NCBI GenBank assembly: GCA_002898295.1 | Contig: BEHX01000002.1 | Coordinates: 62,001-126,000, forward strand | DNA: 64,000 bases | DNA from: a bacterium HR21 | GTDB taxonomy: Bacteria > Bacteroidota > Ignavibacteria > Kapaibacteriales > HRBIN21 | Reading direction: 5' to 3' | Shown here: positions 26,067 to 35,500 of the stretch, one piece after another | Layout of the letters: each line of letters starts with the position of its first letter | How positions within the stretch are numbered: the stretch's first letter is position 1 | Translations under genes and position numbers: made by a program | The notes under the pieces: generated by a model | What the model was told of the DNA's origin: nothing | Seen by the model: the letters and a program-made list of their open reading frames with translations, nothing else | Databases searched by the model: none

Positions 26067-26653
26067 TGGTGCTGGGGTATGGGTGCACTGTTCCCACCCT
26101 GCCGGTGGCAACCTCGCTGCGGCTTTACGATACCTTCAGTGTTGGCGGTACTCTGGTGGTGCATGTTTACGAGTGCTGGGATTCCACGCAGTTTGTCTCG
26201 CGCTATATCCCCGTGTTCCTCTTTCGCCCTCTCGATCCACGGGCACCTCTGTACGTAGCTGCCTGGCAGGAATACCTAACCCGCTTTGCTGGACCGCTCC
26301 GCCGGGCGCAAAAGGAGCTGGTGCAGATTGTCCTTGACCGGGAACGCCTCTCCGATTCTGTCGCATGGTGGCGTGCCCCCACCTACCGTGGGGAAGTCTC
26401 CGACCTCCGCCACGTCACTCCGGTACGTAATCGCTACTGGTCGCTGGAGCGCTACCACGAGGGAGAGGTCTCCGAAAGCGCTATCCTCTGGTTGCGTTCC
26501 TCTCCGCAGGAAGAGCCGTGGGAGTGGCACCAGCGACCACCGGGCTTCTGGCATCACCTACAGCGTGAAGCGCGGGAACTGTATCCAGAACTCAAGCGCC
26601 ACGTCGAGAAGGAGCTACAGCAGTATGTGGCGCACTCTCCTCTTGCGCCTTGA
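26030..26653 (+). CDS. Hypothetical protein, possibly a lipoprotein
   Basis: A 207-residue protein not recognised as a family. The N-terminus has a hydrophobic stretch followed by LGYGC, which resembles a loose lipobox with Cys19 as the lipidated residue. The rest is rich in aromatic and charged residues (WWRAPTYRGEV, RNRYWSLERYHEGE, EPWEWHQRPPGFWHH). It overlaps mtaB by 37 bases and truA by 29, which argues that it is real and co-expressed. The ATG at 26030 is the one that creates the signal sequence. Confidence 0.65.
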   Translation: MRCALAGACICVVVLGYGCTVPTLPVATSLRLYDTFSVGGTLVVHVYECWDSTQFVSRYIPVFLFRPLDPRAPLYVAAWQEYLTRFAGPLRRAQKELVQIVLDRERLSDSVAWWRAPTYRGEVSDLRHVTPVRNRYWSLERYHEGEVSESAILWLRSSPQEEPWEWHQRPPGFWHHLQREARELYPELKRHVEKELQQYVAHSPLAP

Positions 26654-27440
26654 GTACGACGGGACGCGCTACGCTGGCTGGCAGCGCCAGCCGCAAGCGC
26701 TGACGGTCCAATCCGTTGTGGAAGAAACCCTGAAGCGCCTCTGTTCGTGCCACCTCCGCGCCGTCGCAGCAGGTCGGACGGATGCCGGGGTCCATGCCCG
26801 AGGGCAAGTCGTACATGTTCGAATCCCGCCGAGCTGGCGGATTCCTGAAGAGCGTATCCCCGCTGCTCTCAACAGCCTGCTCCCGCCGGATATCCGTGTC
26901 CGCCGTGCCCAGCTGACAGAGCGCCCCATTCACGCTCGGTACGACGCCTGTGCGCGGGAGTATTCCTACACGCTGACCCGCTCGCCGTCTGTCTTCGGAC
27001 GCCACTTCTGCTGGTACGTGCCATTCCCTTTTGAACCAGCATTGCTCGCAGAGGCAGCCTCTCTCTTCGTCGGGCGGCAGGATTTCACGACGTTCTCCAA
27101 ACACCATCCGCAGACACGCTCATACGTCTGCACTGTCATGGAGGCTCGGTGGGAACAACTCTGCGACCAGAGCTGGCGCTTTCACATTCGGGCAGACCGC
27201 TTCGTCTATGGCATGGTGCGGGCGCTCGTTGGGGCAATGCTCCAAGTTGCCCGCTATCGCCGAACGCTGGAGGAGCTGCGCCAAGCCCTGGCAGCCCGTG
27301 ACCGCCGGTACGCCAGTCCGCTGGCTCCTCCGCACGGACTGGTGCTGGAACGGGTGTTCTATCCAGAGTCGCTCGGTGTACACTTGTGGGATTCAGAGAG
27401 TGTTCCATGTGGTGTGCATTTGCGCTCATCGCTGCGCTGA
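26625..27440 (+). CDS. truA: tRNA pseudouridine(38-40) synthase TruA
   Basis: A 271-residue pseudouridine synthase with the catalytic Asp53 in AAGRTDAGVHA and the C-terminal RADRFVYGMVRALVG block. It modifies U38-40 in the anticodon stem of many tRNAs. It starts 29 bases inside the upstream gene and its last 34 bases overlap the M48 gene. Confidence 0.95.
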   Translation: MWRTLLLRLEYDGTRYAGWQRQPQALTVQSVVEETLKRLCSCHLRAVAAGRTDAGVHARGQVVHVRIPPSWRIPEERIPAALNSLLPPDIRVRRAQLTERPIHARYDACAREYSYTLTRSPSVFGRHFCWYVPFPFEPALLAEAASLFVGRQDFTTFSKHHPQTRSYVCTVMEARWEQLCDQSWRFHIRADRFVYGMVRALVGAMLQVARYRRTLEELRQALAARDRRYASPLAPPHGLVLERVFYPESLGVHLWDSESVPCGVHLRSSLR

Positions 27441-28198
27441 GCCTGCCGGCATGTGTTGAGATCAATCTCTTCCCGCCCTCCGAGGATGTCCGGCTCGGTG
27501 CCGAGCTGGACCGGGAAATCCGGGCAAACACCCGCCAGTACCGCATCCTGCAAAACCCCCAAGCCCAGCAGTACGTGCAGTCTATCGTGGATCGTCTCAT
27601 CGCCGCACCCGACATCCGCTACCGCGGGACATTCGCCTATCGGGTTACCCTCCTCCAAGATGACCAAACCATCAATGCCTTCTGCACCCCCGGCGGCTAC
27701 ATCTATGTCTACACCGGGCTGCTGAAATTCCTGGACAACGAAGCAACGCTGGCAGCCGTGCTGGCGCACGAAATTGCCCACGCTGAGCGGCGTCACGCTA
27801 CGGAGCGCATGACAAAGGCGCTCGGCGCCCAACTGCTGACAGATATCCTCCTGGGAAAACGTCCTGACCGAACAGCTGAGTTGGTAGCCAATCTCTTCAC
27901 TGGGCTGGCACTCCTGGCCAACAGCCGGAGTGACGAGGCGGAAGCCGACGAGTTTTCCTTCCGCTACCTGCGTAGCACTCCATGGTATCCCGGAGCACTG
28001 GTGTTCTTCTTCGAAAAGCTGGCGCAGCAACGTCAGAGCCGCCTCCCAGCTCTGGAACGACTGCTTTCCACCCACCCTTTGCCGGAAGACCGCGTAGAAG
28101 CAATGCGGAAGCGCATTCGCGATGCCGCTCTCCCACCACCGACCGAGCAGAACCTGCGAGCACAGCCCTATCGAGAATTTCTCCGCACGCTGCCCTGA
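27407..28198 (+). CDS. M48 family metalloprotease, lipoprotein
   Basis: A 263-residue zinc protease of the BepA/LoiP type. The lipobox LPAC places the lipidated Cys at residue 16. The zinc site is His121-Glu122-x2-His125 (AHEIAH), with Glu177 (SDEAEAD) as third ligand. A role in outer-membrane protein quality control is inferred from the family and lipid anchor. The ATG at 27407 gives a clean lipoprotein signal. It overlaps truA by 34 bases and shares TGATG with pyrF. Confidence 0.9.
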   Translation: MWCAFALIAALSLPACVEINLFPPSEDVRLGAELDREIRANTRQYRILQNPQAQQYVQSIVDRLIAAPDIRYRGTFAYRVTLLQDDQTINAFCTPGGYIYVYTGLLKFLDNEATLAAVLAHEIAHAERRHATERMTKALGAQLLTDILLGKRPDRTAELVANLFTGLALLANSRSDEAEADEFSFRYLRSTPWYPGALVFFFEKLAQQRQSRLPALERLLSTHPLPEDRVEAMRKRIRDAALPPPTEQNLRAQPYREFLRTLP

Positions 28199-29028
28199 TG
28201 GTATCGGCCACGGACAAACTCCGCCAGCGCCAGCAGCAGACCCGGAGTCGGCTCTGCATCGGGCTGGATCCCGACGAGCGCCTCTTACCAGCCCCTCTGC
28301 GGCGAGAAGCTCAGCCCTGGAAGCGCTTCCTGCAAGACATCGTTGCGGCAACACTCCCCTTCGCCTGCGCCTACAAGCTGAACTTGACTTTCTATGAGCA
28401 ATTCGGCGCCTCAGGGTGGCTCCTGGTGGAAGAGGTTCTCGCTGCAATTCCGTCCGACGTCTGTGTCATCGCCGATGGTAAGCGCAACGATGTCCCGCAC
28501 ACAGCCGAAATTGCCGCCCGGACCTTTTTCGAGCGCCTGGGCGTAGATGCCATCACGGTCAACCCTCTGCTCGGCGCCGATTCCGTTGCCCCGTTCCTGG
28601 CATATGCCGGGAAGCTGGTGTTCGTGCTGGTCTGGACCTCGAACCCTGGTGCCCGGGATTTCCTTGCCCTGCCGTGTGCTCACGGACAGCCGTTGTCCGT
28701 CCACCTTGTCACCTCTGCCCTCCGCTGGAGCCGCCAAGCTGAGCTGGGTTTCGTTGTCGGGGCAACACTACCGGAGGAATTCGCCCGCCTGCGCCACCAC
28801 GCTCCCCAGGCGTGGATTCTCGCCCCAGGTATTGGAGCACAAGGGGGTGATAGCGACGCTCTGCTTGCCGCCAATGGTGCTGCCCCCCTGCTGGTCAACG
28901 TCGGACGCTCGATTCTCTATGCCTCGCGTGGGAGCGACTTTGCCGAAGCTGCTGCCCGCGCAGCAGCGGAATTTGCCCGCCGCCTTGGTTTCCCCACAGA
29001 GGAGAGATCCGATGCTGGAGCTTCCTGA
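28198..29028 (+). CDS. pyrF: Orotidine 5'-phosphate decarboxylase
   Basis: A 276-residue OMP decarboxylase of the longer PyrF subfamily. The catalytic DxKxxD tetrad is Asp93, Lys95, Asp98 (IADGKRNDVP), and the substrate-binding CIGLDPDE is at 20-27. It makes UMP in the last step of pyrimidine synthesis. Translation restarts on TGATG from the M48 stop, and the last 17 bases overlap the DUF2851 gene. Confidence 0.93.
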   Translation: MVSATDKLRQRQQQTRSRLCIGLDPDERLLPAPLRREAQPWKRFLQDIVAATLPFACAYKLNLTFYEQFGASGWLLVEEVLAAIPSDVCVIADGKRNDVPHTAEIAARTFFERLGVDAITVNPLLGADSVAPFLAYAGKLVFVLVWTSNPGARDFLALPCAHGQPLSVHLVTSALRWSRQAELGFVVGATLPEEFARLRHHAPQAWILAPGIGAQGGDSDALLAANGAAPLLVNVGRSILYASRGSDFAEAAARAAAEFARRLGFPTEERSDAGAS

Positions 29029-30013
29029 ACGCCACCTACAACGCGCCGTCTGGCAGCTGCTCTCGGATCCTGCCCGTGTTTGGCAGACCCTGAGCGGGAA
29101 ACGGCTGCAGGTCCTGGCGCCCGGTGAACTCAACGTCTACGAGGGACCGGATTTCCGTGACATGGTCCTGCTGCTCGAAGGCACTATCCTCGTTGGCGAT
29201 GGAGAATTCCACCGGACAGCTCGGGAGTGGCTCCGACACGGTCACCCCCAGGATCCTCGATATGCCCGGGTGCTCCTCCATATCGTCACCAATCCTGGTG
29301 GAATCCCGCCGGGAGGCATGCCAGAGGTTCTCGTCATTCCGGAAGCGGAGCTTACGGCAATCCTCCACACTCTGGCTGCCCAGGAGACCCCGACGGAGGC
29401 ACTGGTTTCCTTGCAGGAACTGCAGTACTTCGCATTACTGCGTCTTCTTCGGCATACAGTTCAGGTGCGCCAGTACACCCAGCAGTGGGAATTCCCTGAG
29501 AGCTTCCAGCGACTGCTGATGAGCTTCTTCGAGCGATACTTGCGGAAACGGCGCCGTCCGGTTCATACAAGCCGCACTCTCCAGGCGCTCTTGGAGGCTT
29601 TCCCCTCCTCAGCGCTGATGGAGTTTCTGCAGGCATTTCACAGGGGCTCGGCGCATCCGCTCACGCTGCGGCTGTACGAGCTAGGGCAGCGCCGGATTGC
29701 CACCGAAGGCGCCCACCTACGGATGGAAATCCTGCTCAACTGCGTCGTCCCCTATATCCTGGCACATGCTACCGCCGACCAGCGCGTGGAAATCCTCAGC
29801 TGGTACTGGTCTGCCCCGGCACGAGTCCGCTACGGGCAGCTCCAGCGCCGCTTTCCGGGATTTCCCCAGCGGTACATGTGGCAACAACAAGGGATGCTCG
29901 AATTCCTCCGGCAGTCCGGCAGCGGACTTCTCTGCCGGGAGCTGCTGCTCTCATACCGATTTGGGGATCTGCTGGAGTTTTACCAGACAGCCGAGCGCTT
30001 GCTCGGCTACTGA
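29012..30013 (+). CDS. DUF2851 family protein
   Basis: A 333-residue protein matching the pattern of DUF2851, a family of unknown function common in Bacteroidota (LNVYEGPDFRDMVLLLEGT, VGDGEFHRTAREWLRHGH near the N-terminus). No signal or membrane segment is evident. The family sits beside various housekeeping genes; here it is the last gene of the mtaB-to-DUF2851 run. The ATG at 29012 begins the conserved domain; the frame stays open far upstream inside pyrF, but that part is out-of-family. Confidence 0.85.
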   Translation: MLELPERHLQRAVWQLLSDPARVWQTLSGKRLQVLAPGELNVYEGPDFRDMVLLLEGTILVGDGEFHRTAREWLRHGHPQDPRYARVLLHIVTNPGGIPPGGMPEVLVIPEAELTAILHTLAAQETPTEALVSLQELQYFALLRLLRHTVQVRQYTQQWEFPESFQRLLMSFFERYLRKRRRPVHTSRTLQALLEAFPSSALMEFLQAFHRGSAHPLTLRLYELGQRRIATEGAHLRMEILLNCVVPYILAHATADQRVEILSWYWSAPARVRYGQLQRRFPGFPQRYMWQQQGMLEFLRQSGSGLLCRELLLSYRFGDLLEFYQTAERLLGY

Positions 30014-30981
30014 GCAGGCAACAGGCGGCGCAGTGCTGTACGTATTCCCTCAAGCTCCTCTTGCGGCACGTACGGGCTCCCTTGGACAACAGGAGAATCC
30101 AAGAGAGTGAGTGCTTCGGCAAAACGGCGCTGTTGCAAAACTGCTGCCGCCAGAACGAAGCGGCGTAATCCCTCCAGCTCCGGGTCAGGTAGGGGACGGG
30201 CAAGCAGTTGCTCTACTTCCGCAATACGGTCCAGGCGCAGAGCCGCTTGAGCTGCCCGCAGGCGCGCCCACATGCGCTGTTCTGGCTGTAATCCTGGATG
30301 CTCACTGCACGGACGGAGCACTTCCAGCGCTTCCTCATTCTCCTCCAACTCAAACAGCGCCATCCCGAGATGGTACCGCAGCCAGACGTCTGCTGGAGAA
30401 TGCTCGAGCTCCCTGCGCAGGAGCTCGGCATTGCGCTGTGCTTTCAGCCGAACGCGGTCCGGGGTGTACCCATAGTGCCAGATGAGGATTGGTGCCCGAA
30501 CAAGCTTCCAACCGCGCGCTTCCAGCGCCGGGCGAATCTGCTCATGGATGCGCCCGCAGTAGCCTATTCCTTCGGCAGAACGGAAAAGGCGAACAGCCCA
30601 ATGGCTATACACGAAGCGGTGCCGTGCTTCCGGCGAGACAACGCTGCGGAGTTGAACCTCGATTCCGCCAATTCCCGGATCCTCCAGCAGATGTGCCTGG
30701 GCAAGGAGCGTAGTGCCTTCGAGCTCCTCGTCACTATCGAGCGCTAGAACCCACGGCATGCGCACATGACGCAGTGCCAGATTCCGCGCCGCGGCGAAAT
30801 CCCCCTCCCAGCGGGCAAAGTAGACCTCTGCCCCCAAACGCAGTGCCTGACTCGGAGTATCATCGTCAGACCCTGTATCCAGTACCACGATCTGCCGGGC
30901 AATAGGCTGGACGGAGCGAATCGCCCGCGCAATCGTTGCCGCACTGTCGCGCGCTAAGATCGTGACCGCAAGGGGAAGCAT
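30007..30981 (-). CDS. Glycosyltransferase family 2 with C-terminal TPR-like region
   Basis: A 324-residue protein with an N-terminal GT2 fold (about 1-110): VTILARDSAATI, LDTGSDDDT and the metal-binding LALDSDEE. Helical repeats follow (about 190-320) with LGMALFELEENEEALEVL resembling a TPR unit. Such fused proteins transfer sugars from nucleotide donors to glycans or proteins; acceptor and sugar are unknown. It lies 45 bases after rpsU on the same strand and its 3' end overlaps the convergent DUF2851 gene by 7 bases. Confidence 0.85.
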   Translation of the reverse strand: MLPLAVTILARDSAATIARAIRSVQPIARQIVVLDTGSDDDTPSQALRLGAEVYFARWEGDFAAARNLALRHVRMPWVLALDSDEELEGTTLLAQAHLLEDPGIGGIEVQLRSVVSPEARHRFVYSHWAVRLFRSAEGIGYCGRIHEQIRPALEARGWKLVRAPILIWHYGYTPDRVRLKAQRNAELLRRELEHSPADVWLRYHLGMALFELEENEEALEVLRPCSEHPGLQPEQRMWARLRAAQAALRLDRIAEVEQLLARPLPDPELEGLRRFVLAAAVLQQRRFAEALTLLDSPVVQGSPYVPQEELEGIRTALRRLLPAQ

Positions 30982-31026
30982 CGGAGAACGTCCTGCTGCG
31001 GAGAAGGTCTCCTGCCCAAGCGTCGC

Positions 31027-31224
31027 TTACTCCTCCTCGGCTGCTGCTCGGCGCTGCCGGCGCCGGGCACGAATCATCTCCAGGCGGCGCTCTTCGGAAG
31101 GCTTCAAGTACACAGTATGGCGCCGGTACTCACGCAGAATCTTGCTGCGCTCGCACTTCTTCTTGAAGCGCCGCAGCGCCCGGTCAATGGACTCATTCGG
31201 CTGAATTGTGATGCCAACTGCCAT
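31027..31224 (-). CDS. rpsU: Small ribosomal subunit protein bS21
   Basis: A 65-residue, very basic protein with the bS21 pattern ESIDRALRRFKKKCERSKIL followed by a basic tail. bS21 sits near the anti-Shine-Dalgarno on the 30S platform and influences initiation. The gene lies 10 bases after a small Tudor-like protein gene and is probably on the same transcript. Confidence 0.94.
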   Translation of the reverse strand: MAVGITIQPNESIDRALRRFKKKCERSKILREYRRHTVYLKPSEERRLEMIRARRRQRRAAAEEE

Positions 31225-31234
31225 GCTGCTCTGG

Positions 31235-31642
31235 TTACTGCTGCAACCGCTCTATGAGGCGTTTCTCTTTGTTCTTCTTGAACTGGACAACGATAGCGTG
31301 CAACCCGTTCGAGAGCACCTCTTTGCGCCGCACAATCCCGTAATCATCCCAGGCAGGGTGGTAAATAACATCGCCGACCTGATATTCGCCGTAGGGGACG
31401 TAGCGTTTTGAATCCTCCGGAGTCAGCGGAACAATGGCGCCATCGTTGCGCCCGTTCCCTTCCAAGAGGTCTATGTTGACCAGCTGGACGTGATGCGTGG
31501 TCATGCAGCGCGCCCACTGGTGGCGTCCGTTCGGTGTATCGATTGGCTCACCAATGAACTCATGCCTTGTGTGTCGCATCAGGACCGGGCAGTAGAGCAT
31601 TACGTACTTGCGAGGACGACGGCGTCGCCGCACAGCAGCCAT
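31235..31642 (-). CDS. Small basic protein with Tudor-like C-terminal domain
   Basis: A 135-residue protein. The N-terminus is strongly basic (VRRRRRPRKYV). Residues 16-50 look like a worn zinc ribbon (YCPVLMRHTRHEF ... WARCMTTHH) with only Cys18 and Cys46 left. Residues of about 89-131 (VGDVIYHPAWDDYGIV, AIVVQFKKNKEKRLIE) resemble the Tudor-like C-terminal domain of PcrA/UvrD and, more loosely, CarD, both RNA-polymerase-binding folds. Binding to polymerase or ribosome is an inference from fold resemblance and from the neighbouring rpsU. The ATG at 31642 lies 37 bases after a TAATTTTG element, with GGGGAGAA before it. Confidence 0.6.
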   Translation of the reverse strand: MAAVRRRRRPRKYVMLYCPVLMRHTRHEFIGEPIDTPNGRHQWARCMTTHHVQLVNIDLLEGNGRNDGAIVPLTPEDSKRYVPYGEYQVGDVIYHPAWDDYGIVRRKEVLSNGLHAIVVQFKKNKEKRLIERLQQ

Positions 31643-31678
31643 CCCTATTCTCCCCAAGGATGCGACTTTTTGCAAGCG

Positions 31679-31686
31679 CAAAATTA
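31679..31686 (-). promoter_or_regulatory. TAATTTTG -7 promoter element ahead of the Tudor-like gene and rpsU
   Basis: An exact TAATTTTG on the minus strand, 37 bases before the ATG at 31642. It lies within a small palindrome (TTTTGC-AAGC-GCAAAA on the plus strand, 31668-31683), which may be an operator or coincidence. Confidence 0.65.
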
Positions 31687-31711
31687 CGGCTTTCAGGCGG
31701 CTTATCCCCTC

Positions 31712-32431
31712 TTACGGCTTCCACCAGAGGAAGCGTCGCCACCGCCCCTGGTGCTGCTCAACCCCAATATACAGCCCTGAGGCGATCTCGGGAATTCCTC
31801 CAGCCGGTGGGAAGTGGTTCCCATACCAGCACAGTCGTCCTAAGAGGTCATAGAGCCACACAGCCCGTTCACCCACGGCACCAAGTCCGGGCTCCTTGTG
31901 CGCGTCCCAAACTGTCACCGGAAAGCGATACCAGACTCGCAGCGCGAACTCCTCCAGAAATTCGTTCGTGACGGTACCTTCTTGCGCCCCATCGAACCGA
32001 ATCCGGACAAGGCTCCCCGTCACTCGGTCGGAGAGGACCGCGGAGTCTATTGCCTCAGGCAGCGGGTAGCTCCAGCGGAGCACTATGTTCCGTCCGCTCC
32101 CGCGCTGCACCAGCAGCCGGTACTCTATGGAAAACGTGTCTGTCTGCCGCAGCGGGCGGAAGTCTCGATACGTCCACTTCCACTCCCCGTCAGCACTATC
32201 GTAGAAGCGGAGTACTGCATGGAAGACATCTCGTGGCGGATGCATCGGTGGCAACTCTTGCTCACCCAGCAGCGTGTCTATGCGCTCTGTTGCCCGCTCG
32301 TCTACCCCGACGACGAGCGTCAGCGCTTCGCCCAGCTCATTCCCAACCCGAAAGGGAAGCTCTACATGAGACTGGGCATAACACAGAGTGCTGAGAAGCC
32401 CACCGACGAGACCCCAGAGACACGCTTTCAT
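31712..32431 (-). CDS. Secreted protein with ELPPxPP module and T9SS-like C-terminus
   Basis: A 239-residue protein with a signal peptide (about 1-20, ending LCYAQ). Residues 47-76 carry the shared module signature (RIDTLLGEQELPPMHPP followed by a hydrophobic strand), also present in two larger neighbours. The last 60 residues (VWLYDLLGR, ASGLYIG) resemble the type A sorting domain of T9SS cargo, so secretion to the cell surface is inferred. The ATG at 32431 directly follows a small hairpin that contains its ribosome-binding site (32433-32447). It is the last gene of the T9SS cluster. No enzymatic motif is seen. Confidence 0.7.
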   Translation of the reverse strand: MKACLWGLVGGLLSTLCYAQSHVELPFRVGNELGEALTLVVGVDERATERIDTLLGEQELPPMHPPRDVFHAVLRFYDSADGEWKWTYRDFRPLRQTDTFSIEYRLLVQRGSGRNIVLRWSYPLPEAIDSAVLSDRVTGSLVRIRFDGAQEGTVTNEFLEEFALRVWYRFPVTVWDAHKEPGLGAVGERAVWLYDLLGRLCWYGNHFPPAGGIPEIASGLYIGVEQHQGRWRRFLWWKP

Positions 32432-32432
32432 C

Positions 32433-32447
32433 GTTTTCCCCGAAAAC
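32433..32447 (-). promoter_or_regulatory. Small hairpin masking a ribosome-binding site
   Basis: GTTTTC and GAAAAC pair around a three-base loop immediately before the ATG at 32431. The purine-rich GGGGA that could serve as Shine-Dalgarno lies in the loop and stem, so translation of the 239-residue protein may be restrained. Confidence 0.35.
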
Positions 32448-32451
32448 ACAA

Positions 32452-32483
32452 CTGGGTGGATGCCCCTTGGAGCACCCACCCAG
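32452..32483 (-). terminator. Intrinsic terminator-like hairpin after the 1026-residue protein gene
   Basis: CTGGGTGG (32452-32459) and CCACCCAG (32476-32483) form an 8-bp perfect stem with a 16-base loop. On the minus strand it lies 18 bases after the stop at 32502 and is followed by TTGTGTTTT. It would end or attenuate transcription before the last gene of the cluster. Confidence 0.6.
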
Positions 32484-32501
32484 CCTCCACTTGTCCGGTT
32501 C

Positions 32502-35500
32502 TCAGCGGACCACAACGAGCGGCAGCACGCGGTTGTCCAGCCCAATACTTGCCCGAATGAGGTATTGCCCGCTCGCGAGCGTCTCCAGCGATAGCGGCAG
32601 TGTGTGAATCCCTGCCGGGAGTTCACCCGAGTACAGGGTCATGAGCTCTTCACCGACAATGCTGGAGAGCGTAAGGCGCACAGGAGCTGCGCTCGGCAGC
32701 GTCACCGTCAGCAGTGCCCGATCTGCCGCCGGCTGCGGCGCGATGCTGAGCTGAATGCCTGCTGCAGCGCTGCTCCGCTGCAACAGCTGGACAGCTGTCA
32801 CGCCCGGGTCCGTAATGCGCACTTCTGTGCCGTTCCGGAGCACTCCCCAGCTCCGCCCGGCAGCATCAATGACGGTGTACTCCGCTGCTGCGGACCTCTC
32901 TAGGCGCAGAGTAACGGGATGCTGCACACCTTGGAAGCGAACGATGGGTGAAGCACCATCCTCAACGTACGTTCCGCTCGCAAAGCGCACATCGAACAGC
33001 TCGGCCGGTGGCACCGGCGGCAATTCGAAGCGCTCCCGGTCAATGGGCAGCGAGCTCAAATAGAGCGTTGCCTCCTTCCCCTCTGCATCCCGCACAGAGA
33101 CAGGCACGCTGGTGTTCAGCACTCGCTCCCGCTCCTCATCCCGGACAATCCCCGTCCGCGGAGTTCCAGGAGCTTCCAGCTTCAGGTACCCCTTCCCCCG
33201 AATCTTGATCCAGTAGCCCAAGCCGGGGGTAAGCTCAGAGACTTCCACGAAGCCCCGATCAGTCCTGTAGCCATAGACCCCGCTGACCCGCTGTGGGAGC
33301 GGCTCAGCACCGTAGTTCTCAAACTGGATCCGCTCAATGCTGACCGGTACCGACAGCCCACCGATGGTATTCCACCCATCGTAGAGCAGCACGTTATCAT
33401 TCCGGTCAATCCGCAGGAGCCGCACCCCAGCAATCTGTCGGTCAACCGAGTCGCTATACTTGACATAGTATCCATAGCCGACGCTCAGGTTCTCCGAAGG
33501 CTGGTATTGGTTCTGGGAAAACCAGAACGGAATGTTGATTGCCCGCGGGTAGACCATGCGCCAGTGATTGTTTGCCGGGCGCACGGGCAGCGACAGCAGA
33601 TTCCAGCCCTTCTGGATGACCGGGTACTGCACCACGAGTGGGTAGGTGTACTCGATCACGAAGGAGCGGATACGAGCATCGGTGATGGTGTAAGACATCC
33701 GCGTCCCACCCGCGGGGGTTGCCTGCCGCATATCTACCCCGAAGATTGTCCCGTTGAGGGTATCCCGCAGGAAGAGGCGAGCACCTGCCGGGAAGTCCGT
33801 TGTATCCCACGTCAACGTCACGGGGTAGTTCTGTGCTCCCCCTGCATCGAAGCGACAGAGGAAGACCACGGTAGAGTCGGAGAAAACGTTCCGGATGTCT
33901 CGCGAGGCGTAGATCCCCACTAAATCCCGCAGCCCGTTGGGAGCTGTTCCTGGTGGCACATTCGCAACCCCATCCAGGTACCACCGAGCGAAGAAGCTTC
34001 CCGCAACCGGCGGGGCATCGTAGATAGTTTCCCCGAAGAGCGTATCAATCCCGTCTGTTGCCCGAATCCCCAACCCGAAGAGCAGCGTTGTAGACTGCGG
34101 TGTTGCGGCAGAGTTCGTCACCGTAATACGGATTCCCCGACCGAGTGCCTGGAGGTTCCGCGGGTCGTTGTTCGGCTCCACGGGGTTACGCACGTAGATA
34201 AAGGTCACCCGCAGCCGCACGGGAGAGACAGAAGCTGAGAGTGTCCGGAAGGTGATGTAGCCCACGTAGATGCCCGCCGCGTCTGTCTCCTGCGGTAACT
34301 CCTGCGGGTCGCATAGGATGCGGAAGTTCTGGGGACGGGAGGGGGACTGTGGATTGTTCTGAATGTCTTGCAGGATAGTTTCTCCCAGCGTGCGATCAAT
34401 GTAATCAATCACACCAGAACGGGTGATAGCTGGAATGGGATTGCGGTCACCTGGAGCAGCGGCGAAGGTTTGGAACTTGAGCCATCGGGCATTGGACTCC
34501 ACCACAACGTTTGTCAGCCGGGTTCCTTCAACCTCGTTGGTAACGACTAACTCTCGCCGTCCGTAGAAAACACCCCGAGTCCAGGAGGCCGAATCGAGCA
34601 CAATCGGGTGGATGACCTCCCACTCATCTCCGCTCGGCGAGACCTGGCGTACAACAGCATCCACTCCGATCCGTGGCTCAAAGCCAATTTGCGGCAGGTC
34701 GGTGATAAAGACATAGATCATCCCCGGCATGCTCGGGTAGAGATTCGCGATGGGCAGGAGTCCACGATTATCAACGCCTTCCAGCCCTTCGTACGAGACA
34801 TTTCCCGTTGCCCCACCCGTTCGGTAGGTCACAAAGTCGCGATACCGGGATCCTGAGGGATTGCCCGGGAAGGGTTCTGCTGGGAAGACGCTGAGGTTGA
34901 GGTCGTTATACTTCAGCGTGTCATTGGAGAGGATGAGCCGTGCGATCGTCCCGACAACACCTGTTACTCGGAACCGCAGGTAAATGACCGGGACATACTG
35001 CCGCTGGTCGCACTGAATTGTGGGGTCCCACGGGTCTTGTCCAGGTCCTGCCGGGCTGGGCGGGAGTGGCTTTGCCGAGCTAGCAACAATCCGGACTCGC
35101 CGCGGATCGTAGGCCGTGGGGACACTTCCCAGGTTATGCCAATCAACTAGTGCCTGCAGCATATGAGACGCTGTGATCGGCACGTCATCGAACGCAAAGG
35201 TGAAGTCCTTTGCCAACACGCTATCACCGTTCGGACTCACCTTCTGCACTCCCAGGAACTCCAGGAAGCGCCCATCATACTTGAGCTTGAACTCAAAGCT
35301 GTAGATTGGCCACACCTTCCCCCACACGGGATGGTTCGATGGGACCCAGCAGTTCCGGATGTAGACCGGGACCAGCAGCTCTCGAGGCTGCTGCGGGCTT
35401 GCCTGCTGAGGGACCACAATGAAGCCTGCTGGGTATGTCCGGGAATCGTATCCAGGACCGCTCCCTGTCAGGCTCAGCACAGGGAGCTTTACATCGTATG

